DNA of 37,351 nucleotides from Rhodocyclaceae bacterium (GTDB taxonomy: Bacteria; Pseudomonadota; Gammaproteobacteria; Burkholderiales; Rhodocyclaceae): assembly GCA_006218025.1 (NCBI GenBank), contig VBWA01000027.1:1-37351 (forward strand), written 5' to 3'. Below the pieces are notes generated by a model that worked only from the letters and a program-made list of their open reading frames with translations, was not told the DNA's origin and searched no databases. Position 1 is the first letter of the stretch. The number at the start of each line of letters is the position of its first letter. Made by a program: the position numbers and the translations under genes. Below, piece after piece: positions 1 to 9,767 of the stretch.

Positions 1-10
1 GAAACACGCG

Positions 11-93
11 AAAACGAAGTTTCAGTGGAGGCTAACGCCGGCATCATCGGCGTTAAGCGCAGCGGCCGTAACTAAAGGCAAATTGAAGGCCCG
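11..93 (+). repeat. Structured intergenic repeat, element A copy 1
   Basis: About 80 bases here match 12749-12826 almost base for base. The core is an inverted repeat, TAACGCCG then CGGCGTTA, an 8-bp perfect stem around a 7-base loop. It is followed by a shared stretch reading GCAGCGGCCGTA. It sits directly before element B and about 180 bases before the glycogen operon. No protein is supported. Its function is unknown; it resembles a dispersed REP-like element. Confidence 0.7.
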
Positions 94-113
94 CCCCTCC
101 CATCCGCTACGCG

Positions 114-204
114 GCCCACGGCTGGCTTTGCACAGCCAGCCGGCTGCGGCGGCGCGACGCTTGCGTCGCGAATTCCCGCCTCGCCCCCTCACGGGGAGGC
201 TACT
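114..204 (+). repeat. Structured intergenic repeat, element B copy 1 (hairpin cluster)
   Basis: The element contains a hairpin GGCTGGCT-TTGCAC-AGCCAGCC (120-141), a second perfect palindrome CGCGACGC-TT-GCGTCGCG (153-170), and a weaker CCCC/GGGG stem at 184-196. Copy 2 at 12038-12125 keeps the layout and the TTGCAC loop but changes both arms of the stems in a compensating way. Positions 1-270 hold elements A and B only; I see no gene there. The orientation relative to neighbouring genes differs between copies, so a dispersed repeat is likelier than a gene-specific leader. Confidence 0.7.
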
Positions 205-270
205 GGTCTGCTCGCTTCGCTCGACTATCACCAGTCGCTCCGAACGAGTTATTTCACGCTAAGTCCGCTT

Positions 271-2283
271 ATGCCCATCAGTCTCCTTTTCGGGGTCCAC
301 GCCCACCAGCCCGTCGGCAACTTCCCCGCCGTCATCGACGACGCCCATGTCCGCAGCTACGGCATGTTCCTGCGCGTGATGGAGCGCTATCCGGAATTCC
401 GCTTCAGCGTGCACTTTTCCGGCTGGTTGCTCGATGTCCTGTTCGAGCGCTTCCCCGACGACATGGCGCGACTCACGGCCATGACCCGCAGAGGGCAAGT
501 CGAGTGGTTCGGCTCAGGCGACTGCGAGCCGGTGCTGGCCGCGATTCCGCATCGCGACCGGCTGACGCAGATCGCCACGCTGTCGGACAAGATCGAGCAG
601 CGTTTCGGCATGCGTCCGGCCGGGGCCTGGCTGACCGAACGGGTCTGGGAATCCTCTGTGGTGCCGGCGCTGGTGGAAACCGGAATCCGCTATGTCGCGG
701 TCGACGACTACCACTTTCTGTGCGCCGGCGAAGACGGTGCGAAGCTGGACAGCTTCTACACCACCGAAGAGGACGGCCGCAACCTCGACCTGTTTCCCAT
801 TTCCGAAGCGGCGCGCTACCGGCTGCCGTTTTCGCCGGCGGCCGAGGCCGTCGCCTGGCTCGAGGATCTTGCCCGCCAGGGCCATCGCGCTTCGATCTAT
901 TTCGACGACATCGAAAAGTTCGGCATCTGGCCCGAGACCTATGAATGGGTTTTCGAGAAAGGCTGGCTGACGCAGTTCGTCGAAGGCGTGCTGGCCTCGC
1001 CCCTGATCCGTACCGAGACGTTTGCCGACTATCACGCCCGCGAGAAAACACGCGGCATCGTCTACCTGCCGACGACCTCCTACATCGAGATGAACGAATG
1101 GACGCTGCCGGCGCCGCGCGCCGCGGCCTATCACGCCCTGATCGAAGCCGAAAAGACGGCCGGCCGCTTCGAGAAGCACAAGCCCTTCCTGCGCGGCGGC
1201 ATCTGGCGCAACTTCATGTCGCGCTACCCGGAAGCCAACTGGATGCACAAGCGCATGCTGGAAGCCTCGCAACGCTTTGCGGCACTGCCTGCGGCAGAAC
1301 GCACTCCCGCCATGCAGGAACACCTGCACCGCGCACAGGCCAATGACGCCTACTGGCACGGACTGTTCGGCGGCCTCTATCTGCCCCACCTGCGCCGTGC
1401 CGTTTGGAACAACCTGCTGGCGCTCGAAGCGGCGCTGGCGTCCCTTGCGCCAGCCCTTGTTTGCGAGCAGAACGATCTCGACCACGACGGCTGCCTCGAA
1501 CTGGCCCTGCGCAACAAGGATTTGCAGGCCTTTGTCCGTGACGACGGCAATGCTGCGCTGGTGGAATTTTCCAGCCTGACGCTGGCGCACAACTTCGGCG
1601 ACACGCTGCGCGCCTATGCCGAGGCCTACCACGCCAAGATCGACCAGGCGCAGGCGGCGCAGGCCGCGCAGGAAGGAGGCGAAGGCATCGCCTCGGCCCA
1701 TGACCGCGTCGCCTTCCTCCACGCCATCGCGCCCGAGGATGCGGCACCCGACACGCGTCCGCGGGGAATATTCCAGGAACGCGCGGGTAGCCCCGATGAC
1801 ACACTGACGGCCCTCGACAACTACCGCGCCGACGACAGGCAAGGCACCTGGGTCGCGAGCGGCAAAGGCTGGCGGATATCGAAGACTTACCGCCTCGAGG
1901 CCGACACGCTGAGCGTCGTCTTCCGCGCCGAGGGCAGCCGGCTGCCTGCCCTGATCGAGACCGAACTCAACCTCGCCCTGCCCAGTTGCGACGGCTACGG
2001 CGGGCGCTACGTGCTTGCCGGCGGCAGCATTCCCGGCGGCTTCGGCCACGCATTGGAACTCGACGGCATGCAGCGGATCACCCTGGAGGACAGCGAACTG
2101 GGCGGCACCCTGCAGATCGAAGCCGCGCAGCCGGCGCAATTCAGGGCGAGACCTCATCGCACGGTTTCCCAATCCGAGGCGGGCTTCGAAAAGATCATGC
2201 AGGCCGTCTGCATCGCGCTCGCCTGGTCTCCTGCCTCCGGTCTCGATCAGCGCATCACGCTCAGGGTGACTCCTGCGTCGTAG
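271..2283 (+). CDS. Glycoside hydrolase family 57 4-alpha-glucanotransferase / alpha-amylase
   Basis: Predicted cytoplasmic 670-residue GH57 enzyme that transfers or hydrolyses alpha-1,4-glucan chains. The N-terminus GVHAHQPVGNF is the first GH57 conserved region. The motif WLTERVWE places the expected nucleophile at Glu123, the same number as in the Thermococcus litoralis glucanotransferase. The FDDIEKFGIWP motif (211-221) supplies the acid/base Asp (212/213). The C-terminal half matches the beta-sandwich region of this subfamily. It is the first gene of an operon with phosphorylase, pgi and glgA, which fits glycogen or maltodextrin remodelling. Sequence alone does not separate amylase from glucanotransferase activity. 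No strong Shine-Dalgarno is seen before the ATG. Confidence 0.88.
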   Translation: MPISLLFGVHAHQPVGNFPAVIDDAHVRSYGMFLRVMERYPEFRFSVHFSGWLLDVLFERFPDDMARLTAMTRRGQVEWFGSGDCEPVLAAIPHRDRLTQIATLSDKIEQRFGMRPAGAWLTERVWESSVVPALVETGIRYVAVDDYHFLCAGEDGAKLDSFYTTEEDGRNLDLFPISEAARYRLPFSPAAEAVAWLEDLARQGHRASIYFDDIEKFGIWPETYEWVFEKGWLTQFVEGVLASPLIRTETFADYHAREKTRGIVYLPTTSYIEMNEWTLPAPRAAAYHALIEAEKTAGRFEKHKPFLRGGIWRNFMSRYPEANWMHKRMLEASQRFAALPAAERTPAMQEHLHRAQANDAYWHGLFGGLYLPHLRRAVWNNLLALEAALASLAPALVCEQNDLDHDGCLELALRNKDLQAFVRDDGNAALVEFSSLTLAHNFGDTLRAYAEAYHAKIDQAQAAQAAQEGGEGIASAHDRVAFLHAIAPEDAAPDTRPRGIFQERAGSPDDTLTALDNYRADDRQGTWVASGKGWRISKTYRLEADTLSVVFRAEGSRLPALIETELNLALPSCDGYGGRYVLAGGSIPGGFGHALELDGMQRITLEDSELGGTLQIEAAQPAQFRARPHRTVSQSEAGFEKIMQAVCIALAWSPASGLDQRITLRVTPAS

Positions 2284-2334
2284 AATTGCCGCGGACAGTC
2301 CTTCACCCCTTACACCTCCTCGCAGCCAACCATC

Positions 2335-4887
2335 ATGCCCGGCACCCGTTACCAACTCGAAGTCAATCCCGAGATTCCGTCGCGCCTCGCGCGCCTCGAA
2401 GAACTCACCAACAACCTCTGGTACAGCTGGGACCGGCCGACCCGTTCCCTGTTCGCTCGGCTGAGTCCGGGTTTGTGGCGTGCGGTGCATTACAGCCCGA
2501 AGGCCTTCCTCAAGCGCATCGACCAGAAGAAGCTCAGCGAGGCCGCCGAGGATCCGGTATTCCTCGGCACGATGAACCGGGTGCTGTCGGCCTATGATTC
2601 CTATCACGCGGAACCCAGGCTGGAACTGCCGGGCAAGCCGCCGCTGCAGGCAAGCGACCTGGTCGCCTATTTCTGTGCCGAGTTCGGTTTTCACGAAAGC
2701 CTGCCGATCTACTCGGGAGGCCTCGGCATTCTCGCCGGCGACCATTGCAAGGGCGCCTCCGATCTGCACCTGCCCTTCGTCGCCGTGGGCCTGCTCTACC
2801 GGCAAGGCTATTTCCGCCAGACCATCGACCGCGACGGAAACCAGACCGCGCATTACGGCGACAATGATTTCGATGACATGCCGATCGAGCCGATACACAG
2901 CGAGGACGGCCGCGACCTGCGGATAGGCGTGGATTTCCCGGGCCGCACGGTATGGGCGAGGATCTGGCGGGCGCGAGTCGGCACCAACTGCCTCTATCTG
3001 CTCGATACCGATCTGGAAGAAAACAGCGAGGCCGACCGCGGCATCCTGCACCAACTCTACGGCGGCGACCGGCGCACGCGCATCGAGCAGGAAATCCTGC
3101 TCGGCGTCGGCGGCGTGCGCGCCCTCAAGGCGCTCGGACTGAATCCCACCGTCTGGCACATCAACGAAGGACATGCCGCGTTCCTGGTGCTGGAACGCGT
3201 TCGCCACCTGGTCGGCCAGAACATGCCCTTCGCCGCTGCGCTCGAAGCGGCCGCCGCCAACACGGTATTCACCACGCACACGGCGGTGCCCGCCGGTCAC
3301 GATCACTTCGCCGACGACATGGTCATGCACTACTTCGGCGACTTCTGCAAGGCGGTCGGCCTCGATCGCGATGGCCTGCTCGACATTGGCCGCGTCGGCG
3401 GCGCCGGCGAGTTCAACATGACGGCGCTGGCCGTGCGCGGCTCGCGCTTTCATAACGGGGTCTCGCGCATTCATGGCGAAGTGTCGTCGCGCATCTGCGC
3501 CGACATGTGGCCGCAAGTCACCTCCTACGAGAATCCGATGGATTACGTCACCAATTCGGTGCATGTACCGACGTTTCTCGCAACCGACTGGCATGAGACC
3601 TTCGACCGCCATCTCGGTCTCGGCTGGCAAAACCGCCTTACCGATCAAAGCTGCTGGGACGGCGTACATCGCATCCCGGACCAGATCTTCTGGAGCATCC
3701 GCCAGTCGCTCAAGGCCCAGTTGCTGCATCTGGTGCACAGCCGGGTACGCGCGCAGCATCTGCGCAACCAGGGTTCGGAGGCGCACCTGGATCGCGTCCT
3801 GCGCGGCGCCGACCCGACCAATCCCACGGTGCTCACCATCGGCTTCGCCCGGCGTTTCGCGACCTACAAGCGCGCCGCGCTGCTGTTCAACGACCTCGAC
3901 TGGCTGCGCGAGATCATGTCCGATGCGCAGCGTCCGGTGCTGTTCATCTTTGCCGGCAAGGCGCACCCGGCAGACGAACCGGGACGGCAACTGATCCGGC
4001 AAATCGCCGAGCTCTCGCGCCAGCGCGAGTTCGAAGGCCGCATCCTTCTGGTCGAGGGCTATGACCTGCACCTGGCCCGACGCATGGTGGCCGGGGTCGA
4101 TGTCTGGCTCAACAACCCGATCTATCCTCTGGAAGCGTCCGGCACATCGGGGATCAAGGCGGCGATCAACGGCGCCATCAACCTGTCGGTACTCGACGGC
4201 TGGTGGGGCGAAGGCTACGACGGCAAGAACGGCTGGGCGATCAAGCCGGCGGCCGACGGCCTCGACCCCGCCCAGCGCGACGCCGACGAGGCGCGCACCT
4301 TGTACGAGCTGCTTCAGGACAGCGTCATTCCAATGTACTACCGCAACACCTCGCTCGGCTATTCCCCGGAATGGGTGAAGATGGCCAAGCAGTCGATCGC
4401 CTCCATCATGCCCCGCTTCAACATGCAGCGCATGGTGACCGACTATGCCGACAAGTTCTATTCGCGGGCCGCGGACCAGTGGCGCCGGTACTCCGATGAC
4501 AGCTTTTCCGGCGCACGCCAGCTCGCCGAATGGAAGGCACGGATACGCGCCGCCTGGCCCGGCATTCGCCTGCGCCGCATCAATCAGGCCGTGCCGCGCA
4601 TCCGCTACGGCGAAACCCTGCACTTCGCCATCGGCGTCCAGCTGGATGGTCTGAAGCCGAACGACCTGACGGTGGAACTGGTATTTACCCGTCCCGGCGA
4701 ACCGACATCGGCCGCGGCCCGACGCTATGAGCTGCTCTATGAGTGTCTGCTGGAAGATGGCGAGCACCGCTTCTCGCGCGAACTGACGCCCGATCAGTGC
4801 GGAAAGATGGAGTACCGCGTGAGAGTGTTTCCGACGCACGAGCTGCTCACCCATCCCTTCGAGATGGGCATGACCATCTGGCTGTGA
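2335..4887 (+). CDS. glgP: Alpha-glucan (glycogen/maltodextrin) phosphorylase
   Basis: Catalyses phosphorolysis of alpha-1,4-glucans to glucose-1-phosphate with pyridoxal phosphate. At 850 residues it belongs to the short 'alpha-glucan family phosphorylase' branch with an N-terminal DUF3417-type region (NNLWYSWDRPTRSLFARL, about 24-41). The active region includes FCAEFGFHESLPIYSGGLG near 115-135 and EASGTSGIKAAINGA near 600-615, in which Lys608 is the expected PLP lysine. The C-terminus adds a small beta domain. It starts 51 bases after the GH57 stop and ends 10 bases before pgi, so co-transcription is likely. Its product reaches glycolysis through a phosphoglucomutase that is not in this window. 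Confidence 0.93.
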   Translation: MPGTRYQLEVNPEIPSRLARLEELTNNLWYSWDRPTRSLFARLSPGLWRAVHYSPKAFLKRIDQKKLSEAAEDPVFLGTMNRVLSAYDSYHAEPRLELPGKPPLQASDLVAYFCAEFGFHESLPIYSGGLGILAGDHCKGASDLHLPFVAVGLLYRQGYFRQTIDRDGNQTAHYGDNDFDDMPIEPIHSEDGRDLRIGVDFPGRTVWARIWRARVGTNCLYLLDTDLEENSEADRGILHQLYGGDRRTRIEQEILLGVGGVRALKALGLNPTVWHINEGHAAFLVLERVRHLVGQNMPFAAALEAAAANTVFTTHTAVPAGHDHFADDMVMHYFGDFCKAVGLDRDGLLDIGRVGGAGEFNMTALAVRGSRFHNGVSRIHGEVSSRICADMWPQVTSYENPMDYVTNSVHVPTFLATDWHETFDRHLGLGWQNRLTDQSCWDGVHRIPDQIFWSIRQSLKAQLLHLVHSRVRAQHLRNQGSEAHLDRVLRGADPTNPTVLTIGFARRFATYKRAALLFNDLDWLREIMSDAQRPVLFIFAGKAHPADEPGRQLIRQIAELSRQREFEGRILLVEGYDLHLARRMVAGVDVWLNNPIYPLEASGTSGIKAAINGAINLSVLDGWWGEGYDGKNGWAIKPAADGLDPAQRDADEARTLYELLQDSVIPMYYRNTSLGYSPEWVKMAKQSIASIMPRFNMQRMVTDYADKFYSRAADQWRRYSDDSFSGARQLAEWKARIRAAWPGIRLRRINQAVPRIRYGETLHFAIGVQLDGLKPNDLTVELVFTRPGEPTSAAARRYELLYECLLEDGEHRFSRELTPDQCGKMEYRVRVFPTHELLTHPFEMGMTIWL

Positions 4888-4897
4888 GCGCCGGCGA

Positions 4898-6529
4898 ATG
4901 AATCCTGCACTCGCCACCGCCTTCAAAGCGCTGAAGCACGCCGCCGGGGCTGAACGCAGTGTGCATTTGCGCGACAGGTTCGCCACCGATGCGCAGCGTT
5001 TTTCGCGGCAGTCCGTTTCGTGGAACGACTGGCTGCTGGACTATTCCAAGCAGCGCGTCAGCGCGCAAACCATGGCACTGCTGCATGGCCTCTGGCAGGC
5101 CGCCGATGTGCCGGGCTGGATTGCGCGCATGCGTGCCGGGGCGCCGATCAACCACAGCGAGGGGCGCGCGGCCTTGCACATCGCCTTGCGCCATCCGGCC
5201 CACAAGGGGCCGATCCTTTGCGCCGGCCGCGATGTCATGCCGGCGGTGCATGCCGAACTGGACAAGATGCAGCGCTTCGCTGCGCAGATCCATGGCCGCC
5301 ACTGGCGCGGCGCCACCGGCGAGCCGATCACCGACATCGTCAACATCGGCATCGGCGGCTCGGACCTCGGGCCGCGCATGGCCACCCAGGCACTGGCCGC
5401 TTTTCGCCACCCCGAGCTCAAGGTCCATTACGTCGCCAATCTGGACGGCGCCGATCTGGCCACGGTGCTCGCCGGCCTGCAGCCGCGCACCACACTGTTC
5501 ATCATCGCCAGCAAGACCTTCACCACCCAGGAAACCATGCAAAACGCCGCGTCGGCGCGCCACTGGCTGGTGCAGGCGCTGGGCGAGACCGCCGTGGCCC
5601 GGCACTTCGTCGCCGTGTCGACCCATCTGGCCGAAGTGGCGCGCTTCGGCATCGACCCGGAAAACGCCTTCAGCTTCTGGGACTGGGTGGGCGGGCGCTA
5701 CTCGCTGTGGTCGGCGATCGGCTTGCCGCTGGTGCTTGCAGTCGGCTTCGACCACTTCCGCCAGCTGCTGGCCGGGGCTCACGCCATGGATGAGCACTTC
5801 TTTTCCGCGCCAGCAGCAGAAAACCTGCCGGGCCTGCTCGCGCTTCTGGAAATCTGGAACACCAATTTTCTCGGCGCCGACAACCGCGCCCTGCTGCCCT
5901 ACAGCCAGTCGCTGGGCTTGCTGCCGCGCTATCTGCAGCAACTGGAAATGGAATCGAACGGCAAGCAGGTGGATCGGCAGGGACTGCCGCTCGATTGCAC
6001 CACGGCGCCGGTGCTCTGGGGCGAAGCCGGCACCAACGGCCAGCACGCGTTCTACCAGTTGATTCACCAGGGAGGGCGGCTGGTACCCTGCGAGTTCATC
6101 GCTTGCCGGCAACCCGACTTTGCCCTGCCGGGACACCACGAAAAACTGCTGGCCAATTGTTTCGCCCAGAGCGAAGCCCTGATGCGCGGCAGAACGCTGG
6201 CCGAAACCACCGCCGAACTCGTTGCGAGCGGCATGGCGGCCGAACAGGTGGCATTGCTCGCTCCCTACCGCTGCTTCCCGGGCAACCAGCCGTCGACCAC
6301 GCTGTTGCTGCCGCGCCTCGATCCGTTCAGTCTCGGCGCTCTGCTGGCCCTCTACGAACACAAGGTCTTCGTGCAGAGCATCATCTGGAACATCAATCCC
6401 TTCGACCAGTGGGGCGTCGAATATGGCAAGCAACTTGCCAATCGTCTGCTTCCGATCATCGAGGGCAAGGCCCCGACTGAAGGCCTCGACAGTTCGACCG
6501 CGGGGCTCATCGCCGCCTGCAAATCTTGA
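4898..6529 (+). CDS. pgi: Glucose-6-phosphate isomerase
   Basis: Interconverts glucose-6-phosphate and fructose-6-phosphate in the cytoplasm. The 543-residue length is normal for the bacterial long form. Visible landmarks are the sugar-phosphate-binding region NIGIGGSDLGPRMA (about 149-162), the signature VGGRYSLWSAIGLPL (about 264-278) and the C-terminal INPFDQWGVEYGKQLAN stretch carrying the conserved active-site lysine. Together with the flanking phosphorylase and glgA it links glycogen turnover with central metabolism. The stop codon overlaps the TTG start of glgA (6526-6529), suggesting translational coupling. Confidence 0.97.
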   Translation: MNPALATAFKALKHAAGAERSVHLRDRFATDAQRFSRQSVSWNDWLLDYSKQRVSAQTMALLHGLWQAADVPGWIARMRAGAPINHSEGRAALHIALRHPAHKGPILCAGRDVMPAVHAELDKMQRFAAQIHGRHWRGATGEPITDIVNIGIGGSDLGPRMATQALAAFRHPELKVHYVANLDGADLATVLAGLQPRTTLFIIASKTFTTQETMQNAASARHWLVQALGETAVARHFVAVSTHLAEVARFGIDPENAFSFWDWVGGRYSLWSAIGLPLVLAVGFDHFRQLLAGAHAMDEHFFSAPAAENLPGLLALLEIWNTNFLGADNRALLPYSQSLGLLPRYLQQLEMESNGKQVDRQGLPLDCTTAPVLWGEAGTNGQHAFYQLIHQGGRLVPCEFIACRQPDFALPGHHEKLLANCFAQSEALMRGRTLAETTAELVASGMAAEQVALLAPYRCFPGNQPSTTLLLPRLDPFSLGALLALYEHKVFVQSIIWNINPFDQWGVEYGKQLANRLLPIIEGKAPTEGLDSSTAGLIAACKS

Positions 6530-7956
6530 AAATTCTTTTCGCCACCTCCGAACTTGCGCCCTGGGTCAAAACCGGCGGCCTCGGCGAAGTCTCCGGCACG
6601 CTGCCCGCAGCGCTGCGCGCGCACGGCGTGGACGTGCGCATACTGGTGCCCGCGTACCCGGAAATACTGAGGAGCTTCCCGAACGCCACAGAGATCGCGC
6701 AGCCCAACCGGCTTGGCGGTCTGTTGCCTGCCCCCATGCTGCGAGAGGCGATCTCGCCCGACGGCACGCCGCTGCTGCTGCTCGATTACCCGCCCTATTT
6801 CAAACGGCCCGGTAGCCCGTATCTCGGGCCCGAGGGACGCGACTGGCTCGACAATCATCTCCGCTTCGGCCTGCTGTCCCGTATTGCCGCCTGGCTCGGC
6901 TCGGACGCGAGCACGCTAGCCTGGCGGCCCGACATCGTCCACTGCAACGACTGGCAGACCGGGCTGGCTCCGGTCTATCTGAACTACCTGCCGGGCCGCA
7001 GCGCGAAGTCGCTATTCACCTTGCACAATCTGGCCTTCCAGGGCTTGTTTGACCACGCTTCCCTGTTCGAACTCGGACTGCCGGATGCCGCCTGGGGCAT
7101 CGACGGCGTCGAGTTCTACGGCTACCTGTCCTTTCTCAAGGCCGGGCTGCAGCATGCCGACGCCATCACCACGGTAAGCCCGACCTACGCCCGCGAAATC
7201 CAGACCGAGGCCGAAGGCATGGGTATGGCCGGCATATTGCGCCATCGCAGCGAAAAGCTTTCCGGCATTCTCAATGGCATCGACACCAATATCTGGAACC
7301 CGGCAAGCGATCAGCATCTCTACCAGACCTACAGTGCGCGTCGCCTCGATGGCAAGACGACCAACAAGGCCGAACTGCAAGTGGAGCTTGGCCTCGAGCC
7401 ACGCCCCGACCTTCCGCTGTTCGGCGTGGTGAGCCGGCTGACCGAGCAAAAGGGCCTCGATCTTCTGCTCGAAGCGGCGCCGCAGGTGTTCAAGCTGCCT
7501 GCACAACTCGCCGTTCTCGGCAGCGGCACGCCGGAACTGCAACAGGGCTGGGCGGCGCTGGCGCACAAGCATCGCGGTCTATGCGCGGTGACCATCGGCT
7601 TCGATGAGGCACTGGCGCATCGCATCGAGGCGGGAGCAGACATTTTCGTCATGCCCTCGCGTTTCGAACCCTGCGGCCTCAACCAGATGTACAGCCTGCG
7701 CTACGGCACGCCCCCGGTGGTGCGCGCCACGGGCGGCCTGGCGGATACCGTGATCGATGCCGTCGATGAAAAGCACGGCAACGGCTTCGTCTTCGGCCCC
7801 GCTACCACCGCAGCCCTGCTGCAGGCGCTGCAGCGCGCGACGACGGCATGGCGCGATCCCGACCGCTGGCGCAAACTGCAGAAGCGTGGCATGGCCCGCG
7901 ATTCGAGCTGGGAAGAGGCGGCCCGGCAGTATGTCGAGCTTTACCAGCGGCTATAA
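6526..7956 (+). CDS. glgA: Glycogen synthase (ADP-glucose type, GT5)
   Basis: Transfers glucose from ADP-glucose to the non-reducing end of glycogen. The 476-residue protein opens with [21 protein letters not shown], which contains the KTGGL nucleotide-sugar motif of bacterial starch/glycogen synthases. The C-terminal GT-B half has [16 protein letters not shown] and [21 protein letters not shown], the conserved catalytic glutamate region. The start is TTG at 6526, overlapping the pgi TGA; the family N-terminus begins exactly there, so the unusual codon is well supported. No glgC or glgB is present in the window, so the ADP-glucose supply and branching enzyme lie elsewhere. Confidence 0.95.
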   Translation: MKILFATSELAPWVKTGGLGEVSGTLPAALRAHGVDVRILVPAYPEILRSFPNATEIAQPNRLGGLLPAPMLREAISPDGTPLLLLDYPPYFKRPGSPYLGPEGRDWLDNHLRFGLLSRIAAWLGSDASTLAWRPDIVHCNDWQTGLAPVYLNYLPGRSAKSLFTLHNLAFQGLFDHASLFELGLPDAAWGIDGVEFYGYLSFLKAGLQHADAITTVSPTYAREIQTEAEGMGMAGILRHRSEKLSGILNGIDTNIWNPASDQHLYQTYSARRLDGKTTNKAELQVELGLEPRPDLPLFGVVSRLTEQKGLDLLLEAAPQVFKLPAQLAVLGSGTPELQQGWAALAHKHRGLCAVTIGFDEALAHRIEAGADIFVMPSRFEPCGLNQMYSLRYGTPPVVRATGGLADTVIDAVDEKHGNGFVFGPATTAALLQALQRATTAWRDPDRWRKLQKRGMARDSSWEEAARQYVELYQRL

Positions 7957-7966
7957 TCGCCGCCCG

Positions 7967-8461
7967 ATGCCCAAACCCCTTCTCACGCTGATTGCCGCCG
8001 TCGCCCGCAATGGCGTGATCGGCATCGACAACCGCCTGCCCTGGCACCTGCCCGCGGACCTCAAGCACTTCAAGGCATTGACGCTGGGAAATACGGTGAT
8101 CATGGGGCGCAAGACCTGGGAGTCCCTGCCGACGAGCTTTCGCCCGCTGCCGGGCCGGCGCAACATCGTGGTTACGCGCGATGGCAGCTACCGCGCCGAA
8201 GGCGCCGTAGTCGCTCCGTCCCTGCCTGCCGCGATTGCCGCGGCGGAGAGCGGCGAAGCCTTCGTCATCGGCGGCGCGGAACTGTATGCGGTGGCCCTGC
8301 CGCTGGCGGATCGTCTGCAACTGACCGAGATCGATGCGGCATTCGAGGGCGACACCCATTTCCCGGCCATCGACCCGCATCACTGGCGCGAGACCGCGCG
8401 CGAAACGCATCGCGACGAAGCGGGTTTCGACTACGCCTTCGTCATCTACGAAAAAATCTGA
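7967..8461 (+). CDS. folA: Dihydrofolate reductase
   Basis: Reduces dihydrofolate to tetrahydrofolate with NADPH. The 164-residue chromosomal type begins [28 protein letters not shown], with the Met20-loop Trp and the substrate-binding acidic residue (Asp in PADLKHF). It continues with [19 protein letters not shown] and IGGAELYA. The chosen ATG at 7967 gives the family N-terminus; the frame is open further upstream inside glgA but that part is not DHFR-like. A TATAAT hexamer at 7952-7957 overlaps the glgA stop and could be a -10 element, though no good -35 is seen. The gene trails a glycogen operon with which it shares no metabolic role. Confidence 0.96.
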   Translation: MPKPLLTLIAAVARNGVIGIDNRLPWHLPADLKHFKALTLGNTVIMGRKTWESLPTSFRPLPGRRNIVVTRDGSYRAEGAVVAPSLPAAIAAAESGEAFVIGGAELYAVALPLADRLQLTEIDAAFEGDTHFPAIDPHHWRETARETHRDEAGFDYAFVIYEKI

Positions 8462-8533
8462 GTCACGGCCTCCGGCAGCTGCGGCCAGGCCCGCGGCGCC
8501 GAACCGGGAGTCGGCGCTGGCGGGACGGCGACA

Positions 8534-9691
8534 TCACGGCACGTAGCCGTCGCTCAGGGTCTGCAGGAAGGCGACGATGTCGTCGACGTCCTGTTCGCTC
8601 AGTCCCAGCCGTCCCATCTCTTCCGTGTTCACGTTGCGGCGCAACTCCGGCCGCGGCCAGCAGCCGCGCTTAAGCGCTTCTGCCTCTATCGCTGCGCCCT
8701 TGCAGGCGGGACGCAGGTCGCGGTCGTTGTAGAACGCCACCACGCCGCGCAGCGTCCTGAAATAGCCGTTGTGCATGTAGGGCGCGGTGCGGGCGATGTT
8801 GCGCAAGGTCGGCACCTTGAACTTGCCGTCCTCGCTGCGTTTCTTCACGACGCCGCCGAGGCCGCGGTCGACGAACTTCGCTCCCTGCGGGTTCCAGGCC
8901 TTGTGCTGGCGGTAGAACGGATTTTCGGGATTCTTCGGCACGCCAAGGTTGTCGTAGGTGAAGTCGGTAAACAGCGGCAGCCCGCCATCGGGCCGTCGCT
9001 GGCTGGGATGGCAGGCGGCGCAGTTGCCCTTCTTCTCGTCGTTGAACAGCGCCAGCCCGCGCAATTCCTGCGAGCTCAGTTTTGCCCGGCCCTGCAGCCA
9101 TGCATCGTGTTTGGTGGTGAAAGGCTGAAACTCGGCGGTGCGCTCGAAGGCGGCGAGCGCCGCCACGATGCACTCGAAGGCCGGCTCGACAGCGGCGAGC
9201 GCGTCCTTGCCGAAGACCTCGTCGAACTGCCCGGCATAGGCCGCGCGGCGCACTTTCTCGACCACCGCGCGCTTGTCCGGGTTGGCCATTTCCAGCGGAG
9301 CGAGGAAGGGAGCCTTGGCCTGCTCCTCCAGCGTCGCCGCACGGCCGTCCCAGAACTGGCCGCCGACGTAGTGCCCCTCGGCCTGGTCGAAATGGAAGGC
9401 GGGAGAAAAGGCCATGTACATCGCCGATGGCGTATTGCGGCTGCCGAAGCGCTCGCGATGCACGCCCTTCGATGTCGGCTTGGCCGTATCGGGATCGACG
9501 AAGGCGACGGCCGGATCGTGGCAGCTCGCGCAGGACTGGCCCGCCGGCTCGGACAGCGTGGCATCGAAGAACAGCAGGCGGCCGAGCTGTGCCTTTCGCT
9601 CGACGGGGCTGACTTCGGCCGCAGCGAGGGATGCAACGGCCATCAGGTTGCAGGCCACCAGGGCCGCCCATCCCAGGGAGAGAGTTTTCAT
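8534..9691 (-). CDS. Di-heme cytochrome c peroxidase family protein (CcpA/MauG-like)
   Basis: A periplasmic c-type di-heme protein expected to reduce hydrogen peroxide or act as a MauG-like oxidase. From the ATG at 9691 a Sec signal peptide covers about residues 1-25, with cleavage near AAA. The two heme-binding sites are CASCH (54-58) and CAACH (224-228). FWDGRAATLEEQA and TPSAMYMAF are typical of the family, as is the C-terminal VDDIVAFLQTLSDGYVP. Length is about 385 residues. An alternative TTG start seven codons upstream is less likely because the ATG gives a clean signal sequence. It lies 76 bases downstream of the decarboxylase on the same strand; a functional link is not evident. Confidence 0.9.
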   Translation of the reverse strand: MKTLSLGWAALVACNLMAVASLAAAEVSPVERKAQLGRLLFFDATLSEPAGQSCASCHDPAVAFVDPDTAKPTSKGVHRERFGSRNTPSAMYMAFSPAFHFDQAEGHYVGGQFWDGRAATLEEQAKAPFLAPLEMANPDKRAVVEKVRRAAYAGQFDEVFGKDALAAVEPAFECIVAALAAFERTAEFQPFTTKHDAWLQGRAKLSSQELRGLALFNDEKKGNCAACHPSQRRPDGGLPLFTDFTYDNLGVPKNPENPFYRQHKAWNPQGAKFVDRGLGGVVKKRSEDGKFKVPTLRNIARTAPYMHNGYFRTLRGVVAFYNDRDLRPACKGAAIEAEALKRGCWPRPELRRNVNTEEMGRLGLSEQDVDDIVAFLQTLSDGYVP

Positions 9692-9767
9692 CGCGCTTCT
9701 GCTCTTGACCAATCACCCCAAGCATAGCAACTTTTCGGCAGACGCCAAAGGCGAGGGAGCTACACTT

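Noticed and set aside
514-4986. A 1490-codon open frame on the minus strand across the glycogen genes
   Set aside because: It is antisense to GH57 and glgP, which are unmistakable; its low-complexity composition is that of a GC-rich shadow frame.
9690-9712. Upstream TTG start for the cytochrome c peroxidase
   Set aside because: The ATG at 9691 gives a normal signal peptide; the extra residues are charged and would disturb it.
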